From contig JAEVLN010000023.1 of NCBI GenBank assembly GCA_018350325.1, positions 187,001 to 251,000 of the forward strand: DNA of 64,000 bases, read 5' to 3'. This stretch comes from Globodera rostochiensis (taxonomy: Eukaryota; Nematoda; Chromadorea; Rhabditida; Heteroderidae). Position numbers and translations under genes: made by a program. Positions 27,052-38,996 of this stretch are shown piece after piece. The notes under the pieces were generated by a model, which was given only the letters and a program-made list of their open reading frames with translations, was not told the DNA's origin and did no database searches. Within the stretch, counting starts at the first letter, position 1, and each line of letters begins with the position of its first letter.

Positions 27052-27156
27052 ATTATTTGACAATTATGTATAATGTACTTTTTTGTTTGCCTAATATATT
27101 ATTTAATTTGCAAATTTAGTTCCGTGATTTTTTGCAATAACTTAATTTTTAAGGCT
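27052..27156 (+). repeat. direct repeat R3, copy b (truncated by duplication junction)
   Basis: This matches the first ~105 bp of R3 copy a with several substitutions (for example TGTATAATGTAC versus GCATAGTGTAT). It stops at AAGGCT, where the second duplicate begins. The undisturbed version of the same locus at 31812-32001 continues into CTATGTAAAAAAATG as expected. This shows that the right breakpoint of the original unit lay inside R3. Confidence 0.85.
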
Positions 27157-30100
27157 AAACATTAAAAGATGAAAGCGAGTTTTAAAAAAATCAAAATAAA
27201 TCATTTTTAATTAATAATAGAAAACCCTAAAAATATAAACTTTTTCTCCTGCAGCAAATAAACCACCAATAAATTATCCCTACCGAAAACTATTGTAATA
27301 AAAATTGCTTCAACCGGAATAAATAAAATATGGGAAAAATCCTTTATTTTTTGTTTACGATGAAGATTATATTTAATAAATTGATAACCAAAATGTTAAA
27401 TTCAATAATAAAATTTGATGAAAACCGAAAAAATTGTACAAAACATAGAAAAAATGAAAGTGGCAGACATTTTCGTCGTCACTTTATTATCCATTCGGGT
27501 CTTACACGTGCCTTGTTAAGCTAGCTGCTTCTACTTTTTTATCAAGAAAAAAATAACATGTTAAATAACTAAGCTTGAAAATTCAATTGGTGATTTACAA
27601 AAAGAAACTAAAGGTAATAAAAGATTTTTAACTAAACAAAAATTTTGATTTTGTATAATAATAAAATAAATTTTTGATTTAACTAAAACAATGCTTAACT
27701 AACGTTCTTTTGCAACTTTTATCGCGACTGCAACGCGAAAATAAAAAGAAAAGAAAAAAAAGTAAACAAACAAAAATAGGATAACTAATTTTAAAGCTAA
27801 TCAAATTTTAATTTAGAAATTTAAAAAAAAATTAAATAGTAATATCAATAAAAGTGCATATAATTAAAATAAAAATCACAAATCCAAATAAGAATTTGGC
27901 AAATTATTTGGCGGAAAAAAACAAAATTTAAGCATACTAATAAAGATAAACAATTAAAGGTGTTATTTAAAAGGCTGCAATAAATTTTTTATTTTTAAAA
28001 AATTGCTTTAAAACAGAGGTAAGAAAGCAACCTCAGTATTGCCCGTTTTACTTTTGTTCAAAAAACTCACGACCCTATTAAGCTGCAAATATTATTGTTT
28101 TATGTATTGTTGTTGATAATAAAGGACAATGTTTAATTTATATACATGTAAATACTTTTATTTAAAAACATTTAGTTTTCAATGTGAATGTCCTTATAAA
28201 ACGGAATTCACTTTCATTCTGAATTAATTTTAGAATTTCAACATTATTTTATAATAAAATATGGGTTTACATTAGATTATGGTTACATTATTCTTTAAAA
28301 CGTTGTCTGTTATGTCCTTTGTGAGAGCGCTTTTTTTTTATTTAATACAGCTTTATTTTAGTTTGTAATGATTTTAAACTATTAAGTAGTTATATTTTTC
28401 AACAACTTTTATTAATTAGCTACGAAAGTAGTTCTCTAAGTTTCGTTTATAGCATAATAAATGTTATTTTTATTTTAATTTATATGAATTTTTGATTTCA
28501 GAAAAATTTGTTGTAATAAAAATTGATACATCTAATTTATTTAAAAATAAAAGCAATTTTTATCTTTTTTTCTCCCGACCGTTGATGGTATTCTACGCTA
28601 ATTGCGCCAATCCATTCTTTACGTTTTAAATTAATTTTCATATTTAGAAATTCCTGTATAGTTAAAAGACATAGTTAATTTTAATTATAACGTTTTCACA
28701 TAACCAATAGCATTAGATAATAAATATTCCTTAATAGGTATTATTGGTTGATTCATTTGTTCCGGACTGATTAATGCTACAAATTCATTCTAAATTTTTT
28801 TTAAACATAAAATTTAGATATTTCGATTTTTCAATATATGGATTTTTTTGTAAAATGTTATGTAAATTTTCGTAATAATCCTGCAGATGTAGAAATAAAT
28901 CACTTTTTGTTAGTAAACAGAATTTTTTGAATTCACATGGTTTAATTTATTGGTTGATTTAAAATATTAGCGCTGCCGACATCGTAAAATATTGCCGAGT
29001 TGATCACTATTAATCATGTTGCCTGTAAAATCCTCATAATATGTCGGCAATAAGATTCACAAGATCGTTTTATTTAATATATTCACATAGCGGTATTGTA
29101 TGTGGTAATTAAATTTACATTTTAAATTCTAACTTGGAAAATGTTGATGCATCGTATGAAGTTAAACACATTTTGACTACAAATGATTGATTAAACAGAC
29201 GATTTAGCCTCTACAATAGTTTATTTTCTTAATTTTTGTAATCTTTTTATTTTATTTGTTATTTTTATTCAAATATAGAATTAAGTAAATTTTTTTTAAA
29301 TTTATTTTTATAATGTAATTTATTGCTTTGCTCGGGCCATTCCGCGACATAATCCCTCTTGAACGGTTTCGCTTTCAAGTTCGTCTTCCACGTTATCCCA
29401 TTCCAATTCTCTATCACTCTTATGAGTGAGCACTCCTTTTCTTGACAACTGTCGGACACCAAAATTTTTTGTTTTTGGTTTCACAAATTTAATTTATGAA
29501 CCGTGACCGGTTGTCCAAGCGCCAAGGTGTAAAAGCTTATTGTATCGTTTTTAATGAATGTTATATCAATCTATAAATTATTTTGTACTATAGTTTTTTT
29601 TTAATTTTAAAATTACAAATTACATATGAAAGTTAATGATATTGCTTTAATTGATGTATCGGGCGGGACTGGATAACATTTATTTCGAGTATTTGAGGCT
29701 AATTAAGCGGGCAACATTTCGTTTATCTTTAAATCCAAAGTATATAAAGATGGAGACTTTTAATAAGAATGATAAACGTTAGATAAGTATCTATAAATAT
29801 ACTATCTGTCCTTAATTAAATTTTGTTATCTAATCGATTGTTAAGAATTATTATGCATTGCAGTTTTTCCAATTAGACTTGAAATATTTAAATCTTTAAT
29901 ACTGAAATTCAATAAACTTTTTAATTATATAATTTTTTGACAAATTGAAACTCAGTTTGCATTAAGAGTTTAATTCTTGTTGTGTAATTTTTTTTTAACT
30001 AAAGAAATTTTATAAGCACAAGTCATAAAAATCCATATAAATAAATATTTCAGTTCAAGCTTTAAAGCATTTATTTCACTTTATTAATGGTAAAAATAAA

Positions 30101-31916
30101 TTTATTATTATCTAGTTGATTTATTTTATAAACTCGCGCGATGCGTGCGGTTGCCGGTACGGGCAAGTGAAGCTCGAGTGGGTTGCAGTGTAGTTCGCAA
30201 TAATAAAGTTGATGCTAAAAAACAATAAAACAATTTGAACTTTATATTTGCTTTTTTAATTAATAAATATGAATAGAGGGCATTTTTCATGAAATTCTTG
30301 CAATTTCAATGATAATATTTATTTTTCAATTCAAAAATATTTTTTTTCATAAATAAATTTTAAAATGATCTAAACCTCATTTTGAAAATAAATATGAATT
30401 TATTTATTGTTGAAGAATTTCTAAATTAAATATATTTATTTAAAAACTAAATTGTTGTGCAACCATTATTTGACAATTATGCATAGTGTATTTTTTTGTT
30501 TGTCTAATAGATTATTTAATTTGCAAATTTAGTTCCGTGATTTTTTGCAATAACTTAATTTTTAAGGCTCTATGTAAAAAAATGTTCAAATAATACATTT
30601 AAACTTTATTCCAACTTTAGAATCTCATTACAAATATATACTAAAATTTTACAGAAATCGGCAAAGTGTTCGTCCGCCCCCGGGGCCAATAATCAATCTA
30701 TTTTTCTGTAAATTAATTTTTATTTAATTAATATATTGTTCTTAGCCTTGTTTTTTAAATTTAATTTATTTGTTACAAATTCAAACCGCCCACATTGTAA
30801 ATGTTCCGCCATGCGCTCTGAGGATAGATAGTTCTTCGCGGCTTGTTATTAAATTCTATTGCAACTCCGAAGTCATTAGTCTTAATTAAAATTTATTTTT
30901 TTCGACTACTATTTGGCGACGAGAATTTTCTCGGCCCCCCTCCTAAAATCGCTTTTACTCACACATTTTTGGAGTCGGGTTCGGTGATGTTGTTTAGGAG
31001 CCATTAAAAATTTAACGGATTTGATAAGGCGCCAATAGAAAAAAAGATCAACGGAAGCTGATTCTTTTTTTTATTGATTGATAAATATATAATTATTTAT
31101 TATATTTTTTAAATTGCTTACATTAATTTACGAGCTCCATTTTCGCTTTTATATTTTTCAGATTAAAAGTATTCAAATGAATCCTTTAGTTCTTTACTTT
31201 CTTTGTGTGATATATCTGAGATATCCGCTGTTTGTTTTTTATTATATTTTAATACTTAATCAGAAATCAAGAACTCTGTAAAAAATAAACTTTATTTTGT
31301 AGATTTTATTGAATTTAAATTGCTGCATTACAATGGTAGTCATGTATATTTTTAATAAATATTATTTAATGTTTCTGACAAATATTTCGGTTAATAAATA
31401 ATTTTAATAAAACTCATCAATTGATTCATTAACTATTTGTTTAATATTCATAAACTCATAATTTTCCAATTCATTCAAATACCTGCAGTTTAATATGTAA
31501 CATTTATATAAGGCCAAAAATAACTTTTGAAAAATTTTGGAATTTCGTAAAATTCTATAATTTACATTATCGGCCATCTTCATGTTTGATGGGATGCTCT
31601 GGGTCAATTTCTTACGATTCGGCTATTCAAAATTGTGATCATTTTATTTATTAATTTACACCCTAGATTTAGATGACAGTTTAATGGTGCTTTTATAATT
31701 AAACAATTTTTGGTAATTTAAATTTATTTTTTTAAATTTGTTCCTTCGTGCAATATTGTTGCACTAGTTCTTTTCGAGATTCATTTTGAAAATTAATTTC
31801 TAAATTTGATTATTATTTGACAATTATGTATAATGTACTTTTTTGTTTGCCTAATATATTATTTAATTTGCAAATTTAGTTCCGTGATTTTTTGCAATAA
31901 CTTAATTTTTAAGGCT
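27157..31916 (+). repeat. large tandem duplication 1, copy B (4.76 kb)
   Basis: Head-to-tail repeat of 22398-27156, identical in all compared lines apart from one extra A in a homopolymer near 27917. Beyond 31916 the sequence continues through the rest of R3 into unique DNA. Such low divergence means the duplication is very recent, is kept uniform by conversion, or is an assembly duplication of one locus. Confidence 0.97.
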
Positions 31917-32001
31917 CTATGTAAAAAAATGTTCAAATAATACATTTAAACTTTATTCCAACTTTGGAATCTCATTACAAATATATACTGAAATTTTTAC
32001 A
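31812..32001 (+). repeat. direct repeat R3, full-length diverged copy
   Basis: This is the complete second R3 copy, spanning the end of duplication copy B and continuing 85 bp past it. Compared with 25705-25893 it shows scattered substitutions (CCAACTTTGGAATC versus CCAACTTTAGAATC; ACTGAAATTTTTAC versus ACTAAAATTTTAC). The divergence shows that R3 predates the 4.76-kb duplication. Confidence 0.83.
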
Positions 32002-33994
32002 TATGCATTATTTGCATTTTTATTGTTTTGCTTTTATTGGATTTAGATAATTCTTTTAAATTTACATTTTATTTAATTTATCGATTCTTATTATTCTCCT
32101 TTCCAAGTAAGCGCTGAATAATATTATTTAAGTATATGGGAATTTAATAATTTGTAAATTATTCAAATAATATATTTGTTATAGCAACTTATTTTATTTG
32201 AGTCATCAACTTTTCTTTTAATTTTTTAATGTTAATTACTTGTTCTCTTAAATTTTCCAATTGATAATTGCGATTATTTATTAATTTTTATTATTTTTTG
32301 TCGCACGTTAATTCAAGTACCTTATTTGTATACACTAGACTAGACCATAATTAAAAAATAGCACTAACAACACTCATTAAAATTTTTTAGTTTTTATAAA
32401 AAAAATTGTCAAAGCAAAATATGTGTCTGTATCCATTGCAGCGTTGCATGCAAGTCTTCGCGCATTTCTCGTACCTCTTTGTATGTAAAGCCAGGTGAAT
32501 GGCTCCAATAATAATATTTAGTTAAGTTGATGAATGTAGCCGCTTTTTACTTTAAATTAATGCCTCTCATCTTTAATTTTTTTGCAATATTGGAAGTAAA
32601 TTCTTGATAATATTGTTGCTATTTTTTAAGACGACCGGAGCTAAAATTTATTATATTATTATTTATTTTAATTAATTGATATTTTTATTTCTTGTTTTAA
32701 ATTTCCACAATATTTGTATTCAGCTCTGCATGATATGAAAAAATGCAATTAAAATAGAAAATTTATATTCTTTTTTTTTGTTAATATTTCAATTCATGTT
32801 AATGCAATAAATAAAATAATTTGATAGACTTTATGTCTTTTAGATTAGCAATATATGCCCTTAAATGGATTTTCTTGATGAATTAAATCAAATGATAATA
32901 ATTTAAAGTATGCTTTTTTTACATTCCGGTCAAAACATAAAAGCAACAGGCACCAACTCCAATTAATTTATCAATATGATTTTACCATAATTTTGACCTT
33001 AACTTTTTAATAGTATTTAAAATAACGGGTGTTGAATATACTTATCTTGCACTGATAGCTCTTGTATCGGCTCCAGCTATTTAATATTTAATTAATGAAA
33101 TTTAATCATAACGTTAATGGAATTAATTTTTTTATTTCTACTAACTTGGTTTATAGAAATTAGTAATAAAAGCATAAATTTATCAATAAAATTTTATTTA
33201 AAAAGCATATCTCTGTAAAATAGATGATTATTTTATTTATTTCTCTTTATTTGATTTAAATTCAATTGTTATTGCGAGTTGTTTTTTATTTATTCTTACA
33301 TTTTTTCATGCGATGGTTGAGAGGTTTACATTTTTTTAATGCGATTATAGGTAAATTAATAAAAATTAGGTAGAAACTAGACTTGGTCTCCATAATTTAT
33401 CAAATAAATTTTTTTTGGCTCAACTTTTTATTTAATTTATATTACTCGTTAATTTAATTAAATATATTGTTTTGGATACACATATTAACTTGCAAATATT
33501 TTGATTGGGAAACATCGACCCGCACTAGGAAATAAAGGCCTTAGATGTAATATAAGATTGCTTTTATGTATTCCATTATTTTGTAACTTTTGGAAGTATT
33601 TATAGAGTAGCAAGCTGCCTAATATTTAGCATTGATTCACGTCCTGTGGCTTACCGCAATCTGTATTTAGTATGTATTAAATCAAAAATGAAATTTCGTT
33701 ATTTTATCGTTGACATTAATGATTTATTTGAATAACTGATGCGCGTTTGACGTTCAATTTCGTGCATAGCACGGAGTTTTAAAATTATTCCAACTTTTAT
33801 GTACTTCGGTAGTTAATGAAATTAGTCATTTTAGTTTGTGTTTTTGTTCTAATTTTATAATTACCTTTGTAATTTTGAAATAATAGTAATGATGTTTTCA
33901 AGAAAAATTATAATCCAAGATAAGTTGTATATTTTTTTTAAATATGAAAGGTGACTGGCCTGCAATCATACCCATAACATTTTTCACTGTCATC
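32002..33994. other. T-rich AT-rich stretch, nothing recognised
   Basis: The + strand is strongly T-rich throughout. Slightly GC-richer patches near 32430-32480 and 33490-33520 have no clear frame or splice edges. No repeats shared with the rest of the window were noticed. Confidence 0.5.
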
Positions 33995-34423
33995 ATTTTT
34001 TGGATTTACGAAGGAAGTAATAAGAACTTTTACATTATATCTTTGTGTTATTTACATTTTATTTTTTGGATTTACGAAGTGAGAAATTTAGGGCGCGAAA
34101 ATTGGAGACTTCAGGGGCAGTAACATCACCCCGACCAACTTGATGGAAATACACACCGCTGATGATGTGCATTATTTCTTACAAAATATAAATGGGTTTT
34201 TCTCTATTTGCCTATCCTTAATCGACCTTTGTGTAAAAAACAAGCTGATTTATGTGATTAAAAGGGAAGAGGGCGTTCTGTTTGTCGCTGTAAGGCCTTG
34301 GCACGCACAAAGTCACTTCTTCGGCATCAAAATAGACGGTGGCACGGGGCTACAGCAAAGAAGCCAATTTTTTTTTGTTTATTATAAGAACTTTTACATT
34401 ATATCTTTGTGTTATTTTACATT
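33995..34423 (+). repeat. nested direct repeats flanking an open frame
   Basis: Motif a (ATTTTTTGGATTTACGAAG) occurs at 33995-34013 and 34061-34079. Motif b (starting ATAAGAACTTTTACATTATA, about 39 bp) occurs at 34020-34057 and 34384-34423. The order is a, b, a, GC-richer block, b. The 300-bp block between the last a and the last b is GC-richer than both sides and contains most of the 117-codon frame. This pattern suggests that the block was inserted, with duplication of its flank. Confidence 0.8.
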
Positions 34424-34493
34424 AAATTCGTATTTTTATAGTTTTCACAATAATTTTTTAAGTTGTTGTTTATACAAATTTTTAGTCTCATAA
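34140..34493 (+). CDS. 117-codon open frame, unknown product
   Basis: This is the longest frame outside the minisatellite. The first 80 codons lie in GC-richer DNA and begin MMEIHTADDVHYFLQNINGF, later reading REEGVLFVAVRPWHAQS and KIDGGTGLQQRSQ. The last 37 codons run into AT-rich repeat b and look like non-coding translation. No family is recognised. The - strand is also open here for about 40 codons after a TTTGCTGTAG acceptor-like site (starts PRATVYFDAEEVTLC), so the true strand is uncertain. If + is real, the natural end is probably a splice near 34360 rather than the TAA. Confidence 0.27.
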   Translation: MMEIHTADDVHYFLQNINGFFSICLSLIDLCVKNKLIYVIKREEGVLFVAVRPWHAQSHFFGIKIDGGTGLQQRSQFFFVYYKNFYIISLCYFTLNSYFYSFHNNFLSCCLYKFLVS

Positions 34494-35979
34494 CCATTAT
34501 AACTTACAATTCAAAAGTGTGTTAATCTTAAAGTATTCTTATATACATTTTAATTTCTAACACTTCGTTTGTAATATAAACGCTTGCTTAATTACATTTT
34601 TTGTTATCCTTTTATTATAACAATTACGTTGATAATCTTAATTCTTGGCAATATCTCATATCTCAATTTAAGTTTTGTAATATTTTAAACTTTTTTAGTA
34701 AATAAAAATTAAACTTTGTTATATTTAATAAATATACAGGTAAATTTTAAACATTAACATGACAATAATACTTATTATATTAATAAATAAATAAGATTTA
34801 GCTTTTTATGTCTATTTTAGTTCATTTTTATATTAATGATGTTTTACCGAGCGACTCGCAAAGACTCTTATGGGGAATGCCTTCAGGATCATTTCTTGTC
34901 ATTCTATGGGGATTGCATTATCCACATTTATACTAGTGAGAAATTTGTTACTTTTATTGTATTGATGCTAACTTTGTAAAAAAAACATATTTATACAATT
35001 TGGGTTAAACCCGTTGATGGTTCGTTTTGTTGTTTCTCATATTTATTGATTGACAGCAATTAATGTTATTTTTACATTAGGTCCATATTTTTGATAATAA
35101 AATAAATTTATAATTTTAATATTTTTAAAAGTTTTCATTATAAAAAATAAATATTATATTTTTTTATTTATTTAAAATTATTTTAAAATTTTTAACGCAT
35201 TAGTTCATATGAAATAATATCATTTGCAATATATATCCGTCAACAAGGTAAACATGTGGAAAAATGCCCAAAGATTAATAAACCTGCAATTCTCGTACGA
35301 TTTATATTATCAATTTTGTTTAGACGGATTCATGTATTTTCTCACTTAATGTTGCACATTCTATTTTTTTATGATTCAATCTATTCGGTAAATTTGTTAT
35401 ATATTCCTTTTAGGATTTATTTTTATTTAAATTTTTTAAGTTTTTCATTTAATTTGAAATTTCATTGGAGTCCCGTATCTCTCTTTAAGCTCAGCTTGCC
35501 TTACCTTTGGAGTTTTCAGCTTTGGTTTTAATTTTTTCAAACTTTCATTTAATATTATGAATTTAACGATGTGCGAATTGTCATAAATCATTGGCGGTTC
35601 CGTCACTTTCCGTACTCCATGGATATTTTTTTTATTATTTTCTTATGTGTGTGGGTACAAATTTCTATGTAATATTATAAACTTTTTAACTTTAACCTCA
35701 ACATAATTCCGGTTTAAAAATCACTGCCATAAATCGATCATTTTTAAGATTGATACAATAATCGGCAATTTAGAACCTGTGAGATGCTATTATTATTGTA
35801 ACATATTTTAATGTAACACAAAGTTGAAAACAAATTATTTTTTCACATCCTGGTTTTAATATTCAAAAGGTTCAAGAAAATTCGTAACTCGTTTTTAATT
35901 TTAAAATTTTAAAAAGATGCGGCATTGCAATGAGGTCGATACATTCAAATTACCTAAATGTAAGTTTATCGTAAGTTTT
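34494..35979. other. T-rich stretch, no confident gene
   Basis: AT-rich with the + strand T-rich. A 91-codon frame at 35256-35531 is rich in Phe, Leu and Ile, as expected from translating T-rich DNA, and has no motif. GC-richer patches near 34850-34920 and 35460-35520 were not assignable. Confidence 0.5.
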
Positions 35980-36821
35980 GATAATTATTAATGTTATTTG
36001 CAACTTTTGTTTATTACTAATTAACAAAAAGTTTAATAAGAGTTTCACATTCATTTTAATCGCATATAAATTTTCCGCATTTTTAGTTGATAAAATTTTT
36101 TGTTTTTAAATAATTTGGTTTCTGTTTTAATTTGCAAAATTTTATGTGCAAAATATTTATTTGTATTTTGTGTGTTGATTGATGTATTTTAAATATTTAT
36201 ATTGAGTAGTTGTAATTCTTATTTATCGTTACTTTATACTGACGTTTTAAATAAGTTTTTTGTGGCTTTATTATTATAGATATTCATTAATTTTAATAAT
36301 CAAATTTTATTTTTTTTTGGCGTTGTTCATATAATGTATTATAAAGTAAATTTTGTCTTTAATCGTATTTTCATATTGGCTTTTGTCTCATTCCAACCTC
36401 GTGGAATGCGGTAAGGGTTTAAAAACTCCATCGCTTTATACTCTCTATTTTAATATTGTTGTAGTTATAAAATATTCCTTTGTTGGTTTGCTCATTATTT
36501 ATGTTAGTTTTTCTTCAATAATGGATCTTTGTTTCCGAACTGTATATCTCGCATTATCCGGGATTATTCTTCGCGTTTATATATTTTAATTTAGATTTTT
36601 TTAACTTTTTATTTTGTTTTCATCATATTCATCTTATATTTTTAAAGTTTATGCTAAATTAATATATTCCCATTTTTATTTTTGCAATTTTTAGTAATAA
36701 AAAAATATGATTTGTTATTTGTTAAAAGAAATATTTTTTAAAAAAGATTCCTAAAAGCTTATTCCCTTTTACAATTGATAAAATTATTATATATTTTTTA
36801 ATTTATAAATATATTTATCAC

Positions 36822-36907
36822 GTCGTCTCTGCGCCGACAAAAGCCGTGCTCGGCCGCTTGCCCGGCTATGTTGGCCAACAATTTGGCTTTTACTGCTTTT
36901 GCGTGTT
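36822..36907 (-). CDS. possible exon, helical peptide of unknown function
   Basis: A GC-rich island in AT-rich DNA. On the - strand it runs from an acceptor-like TTTAAAG to a donor-like GACGAC|GTGATA. In one frame it reads HAKAVKAKLLANIAGQAAEH followed by GFCRRRDD, an Ala/Lys-rich stretch that would form an amphipathic helix. Another - frame and one + frame are also open. The duplicate is at 41102-41187. The acceptor lacks a pyrimidine tract, and no family is recognised. Confidence 0.22.
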
Positions 36908-37259
36908 CTTTAAATTAAAAACCATGACCGGTTAGTGCTGTTGGACTTTAAATTTTTAGTTTGGTGGTTCGGACCCTTTCATTAATAATAAATTTTCAAA
37001 TATTTTTAACCAAAATGCAAAGAAAAAAGAATGTTTTAGAAAGTATATTTATTTATGGTCTTCCAAATAATGTTTCATTTTTTAGAGAATTTTAACTTAT
37101 ATCTATTTAAAATACATATTATTTTCTTTGTGGAGAATGTTTCAATCTTTGCAACTTTTTTTTTTATAAAGTATTTTTTTTAATCGGCAAGTTTATTCAT
37201 ACTTTTTCCCGATTGAAAATTAAATTTTTTTTTTGTATTTGAACTGTTTAAATTTTAAC

Positions 37260-37537
37260 ATGAGTTCTTCCGACCCAACTGACATCATCCAAAAACTATC
37301 GAATAATGGTAATGTTTAGTTATACTATTTTTTAATATGTATTCGACAAATTATTTAAATTTTTTGTTTATATTTTAAAATTCATCTTGCACCTTATCAT
37401 TTAATTTAAATGTAAAATTTAATTATCATTAAAATCTTAGATTTACCTAATTTATAATTTTCTAAAATGTTTTAGTTATTATTTGTGCCCTGATGCCTTG
37501 TGTCCTGTCTGAAACATTCGTAGTATATGTGACTTGA
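37260..37537 (+). CDS. possible two-exon small gene or first two exons
   Basis: An ATG preceded by AAC at 37260 opens MSSSDPTDIIQKLSNN and meets a donor (AATAATG|GTAATG) at 37308/37309. After 167 bp of AT-rich sequence, TGTTTTAG|TT at 37475/37476 is a good acceptor. Joining in phase gives a frame that continues IICALMPCVLSETF to a TGA at 37535-37537, 36 residues in total. A further donor (GTAGTA at 37520) could extend it elsewhere. The exact duplicate is at 41540-41817. The start context, both splice edges and phase agreement support it, but the size and lack of a known domain keep confidence low. Confidence 0.28.
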
Positions 37538-37939
37538 CATCTTTCATGACGCATAAATTTGTCTAGGAGTTACCGGGCATGATGCGTTTTATTTAATTAT
37601 AATTTTTATTTTTAATATTTCTAAATAATAAAGGGTTTTATAATATTTTTATTGCAACGGTAACGTGTGGCATTAGTAAAATAATTTTACTTAAAAATGA
37701 AATTATTTATTTAAAAAATTTAATATTTGGGTTGCATTACAATAATGCTCGTTGTAAATTGTATCTGCTTTCATAAATTGTCCAGTCAGCTTTAAAAAGA
37801 ATATTTTAAATGGCTAGGATTAAATATTATTTTCTTTTATATTATTTTAACAACTTTTCAATTTTTTTGTTGCATTTTGCAAATAATTATGCACATTTAT
37901 TCGATTTAATAATCTATCTTGCCTGCTGGTACTTCAATT

Positions 37940-38694
37940 TTTTTTTACTTATGCGTTAATGTTGTTACACACGTAAAGCGTATTGTGTAATTTAAATGGG
38001 TTTTTTTCAATTTATTTTTGACTCTATTTATATATTTTTGTTTTAATAATAAGATTTAAATGTTCCGTCAATTTTTTGACTAAAAACCTTTTACTTCTAA
38101 AGTCGGTTTAGTATGTGCCAGATTTGCTAAGGTTGTTTTGTACACAACTAGTATTTTAAATATTTGTTTTTTATATTAAAAGCTATTCATTTTTTTACAG
38201 CCCCGTTTGCAGCGTAAGCTTCCTGGTTTTGGGGCGAGACAGGTAGCGCCCATGCGCCTCGTACGCTGCTACGAACAGCTCCCGCTGCCAATCGGCATAC
38301 ACGCGAGGCTGAAAATTAAATTAAAATTTTTTTATTTTTAACAAATTGCGAATTATAAAAAAATATTTATTAAACTTTTTACTTTTATTATAAATCATAA
38401 AAGCGTTTATAAAATTCTCATTCAATATTCCTTTTAGCAACTTTGTAATCGTTTGGCATCGTCTTTTGTCAGGTTTGTTGTAATCTGCTTGTTCATTTAT
38501 TCTGAGTTTGTCGAACATGTCATTTTGTTAATGTTGTTTTTTACCTTGAGGAATTATTTTTTAGAATTTGTGTTTAAACATTTTGCCCATGTTTTCGAGG
38601 TCGTTGATACATTTTGCGTTAAAAGCCATTTTTTAAAAAGTTTGATTTTTTTTTATTTGGTAATTGCATATTTTCAGATAATTTTTTCTGGCAT
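37940..38694. mobile_element. 755-bp insert interrupting R1
   Basis: Defined by comparison with the uninterrupted R1 copy. The ends are T-rich on the left (TTTTTTTTACTTATGCG) and TTTTTTCTGGCATT on the right. No terminal inverted repeats or clear target-site duplication were seen beyond a few Ts. The insert carries a strongly GC-rich 110-bp island (38199-38308) that reads as an exon-like peptide, plus a 100-codon T-rich frame (38453-38755) that crosses its right edge and is not credible. It may be a mobile element, or an old genomic fragment copied into the repeat. Deletion from copy 1 is the alternative. Confidence 0.55.
38199..38308 (-). CDS. possible homeodomain-like exon fragment
   Basis: On the - strand, a good acceptor (AATTTTCAG) precedes 110 bp of GC-rich sequence that ends in a weaker donor (GGGCT|GTAAAA). 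The frame reads PRVYADWQRELFVAAYEAHG then RYLSRPKT and RKLTLQTGL. The pattern helix 1, Arg-Tyr-Leu-Ser, basic helix 2, then Leu-x-x-x-Thr-Gly-Leu resembles homeodomain helices 1 and 2. The loop seems one residue longer than usual, and the recognition helix (Trp-Phe-x-Asn) would have to lie in another exon, which I could not find. The + strand is also open for about 47 codons. The exact duplicate is at 42479-42588. Identification is tentative. Confidence 0.3.
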
Positions 38695-38996
38695 TTGTTT
38701 AACTTCGTTAATTAAAATATGTGACGATGTTAAGCATTCCCATAAATATATTTAATATTTTGAAGTTTATAACCGTTAACAAATTCAAAACCAAAAAAAA
38801 CAAAAAATAAATTTAATAGAGGTCAATTTTGTACCTGTATACAAAATTTGACCATGCCTGTATTTCTGCAATTATTTTTCCGTAATTTTTTGGTTTTGTT
38901 TCAAACATTATGAATAAAAATTGGGTAACTTATCAAAAAATAAAATAAAGGTGATTTGAAAAATGAGTTTGTATTGATTGGGTGTGTCGATGACAG

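Larger units (their letters stand above)
22398..27156 (+). repeat. large tandem duplication 1, copy A (4.76 kb)
   Basis: Copy A begins AAACATTAAAAGATG and is followed directly by copy B (27157-31916). Every line compared is identical apart from one homopolymer difference: six As here, and seven in copy B near 27917. The junction lies inside an R3 repeat, immediately after AAGGCT. The only shared base I see at the breakpoints is a single T, which argues against homologous recombination between long repeats. The unit carries several short frames, all duplicated exactly, and none is a recognised gene. Confidence 0.97.
37709..38973 (+). repeat. dispersed repeat R1, copy 2, split by an insert
   Basis: 37709-37939 and 38695-38973 together match R1 copy 1 at 18609-19055. 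The match breaks after GGTACTTCAATT and resumes at TTGTTTAACTTCG. The intervening 755 bp (37940-38694) is absent from copy 1. The duplicate of the whole arrangement is at 41989-43253, so the insertion predates the 4.28-kb duplication. Confidence 0.88.

Noticed and set aside
38453..38755. 100-codon + strand frame, duplicated at 42733-43035
   Set aside because: It crosses the boundary between the 755-bp insert and R1 and is Phe/Leu-rich T-strand translation.
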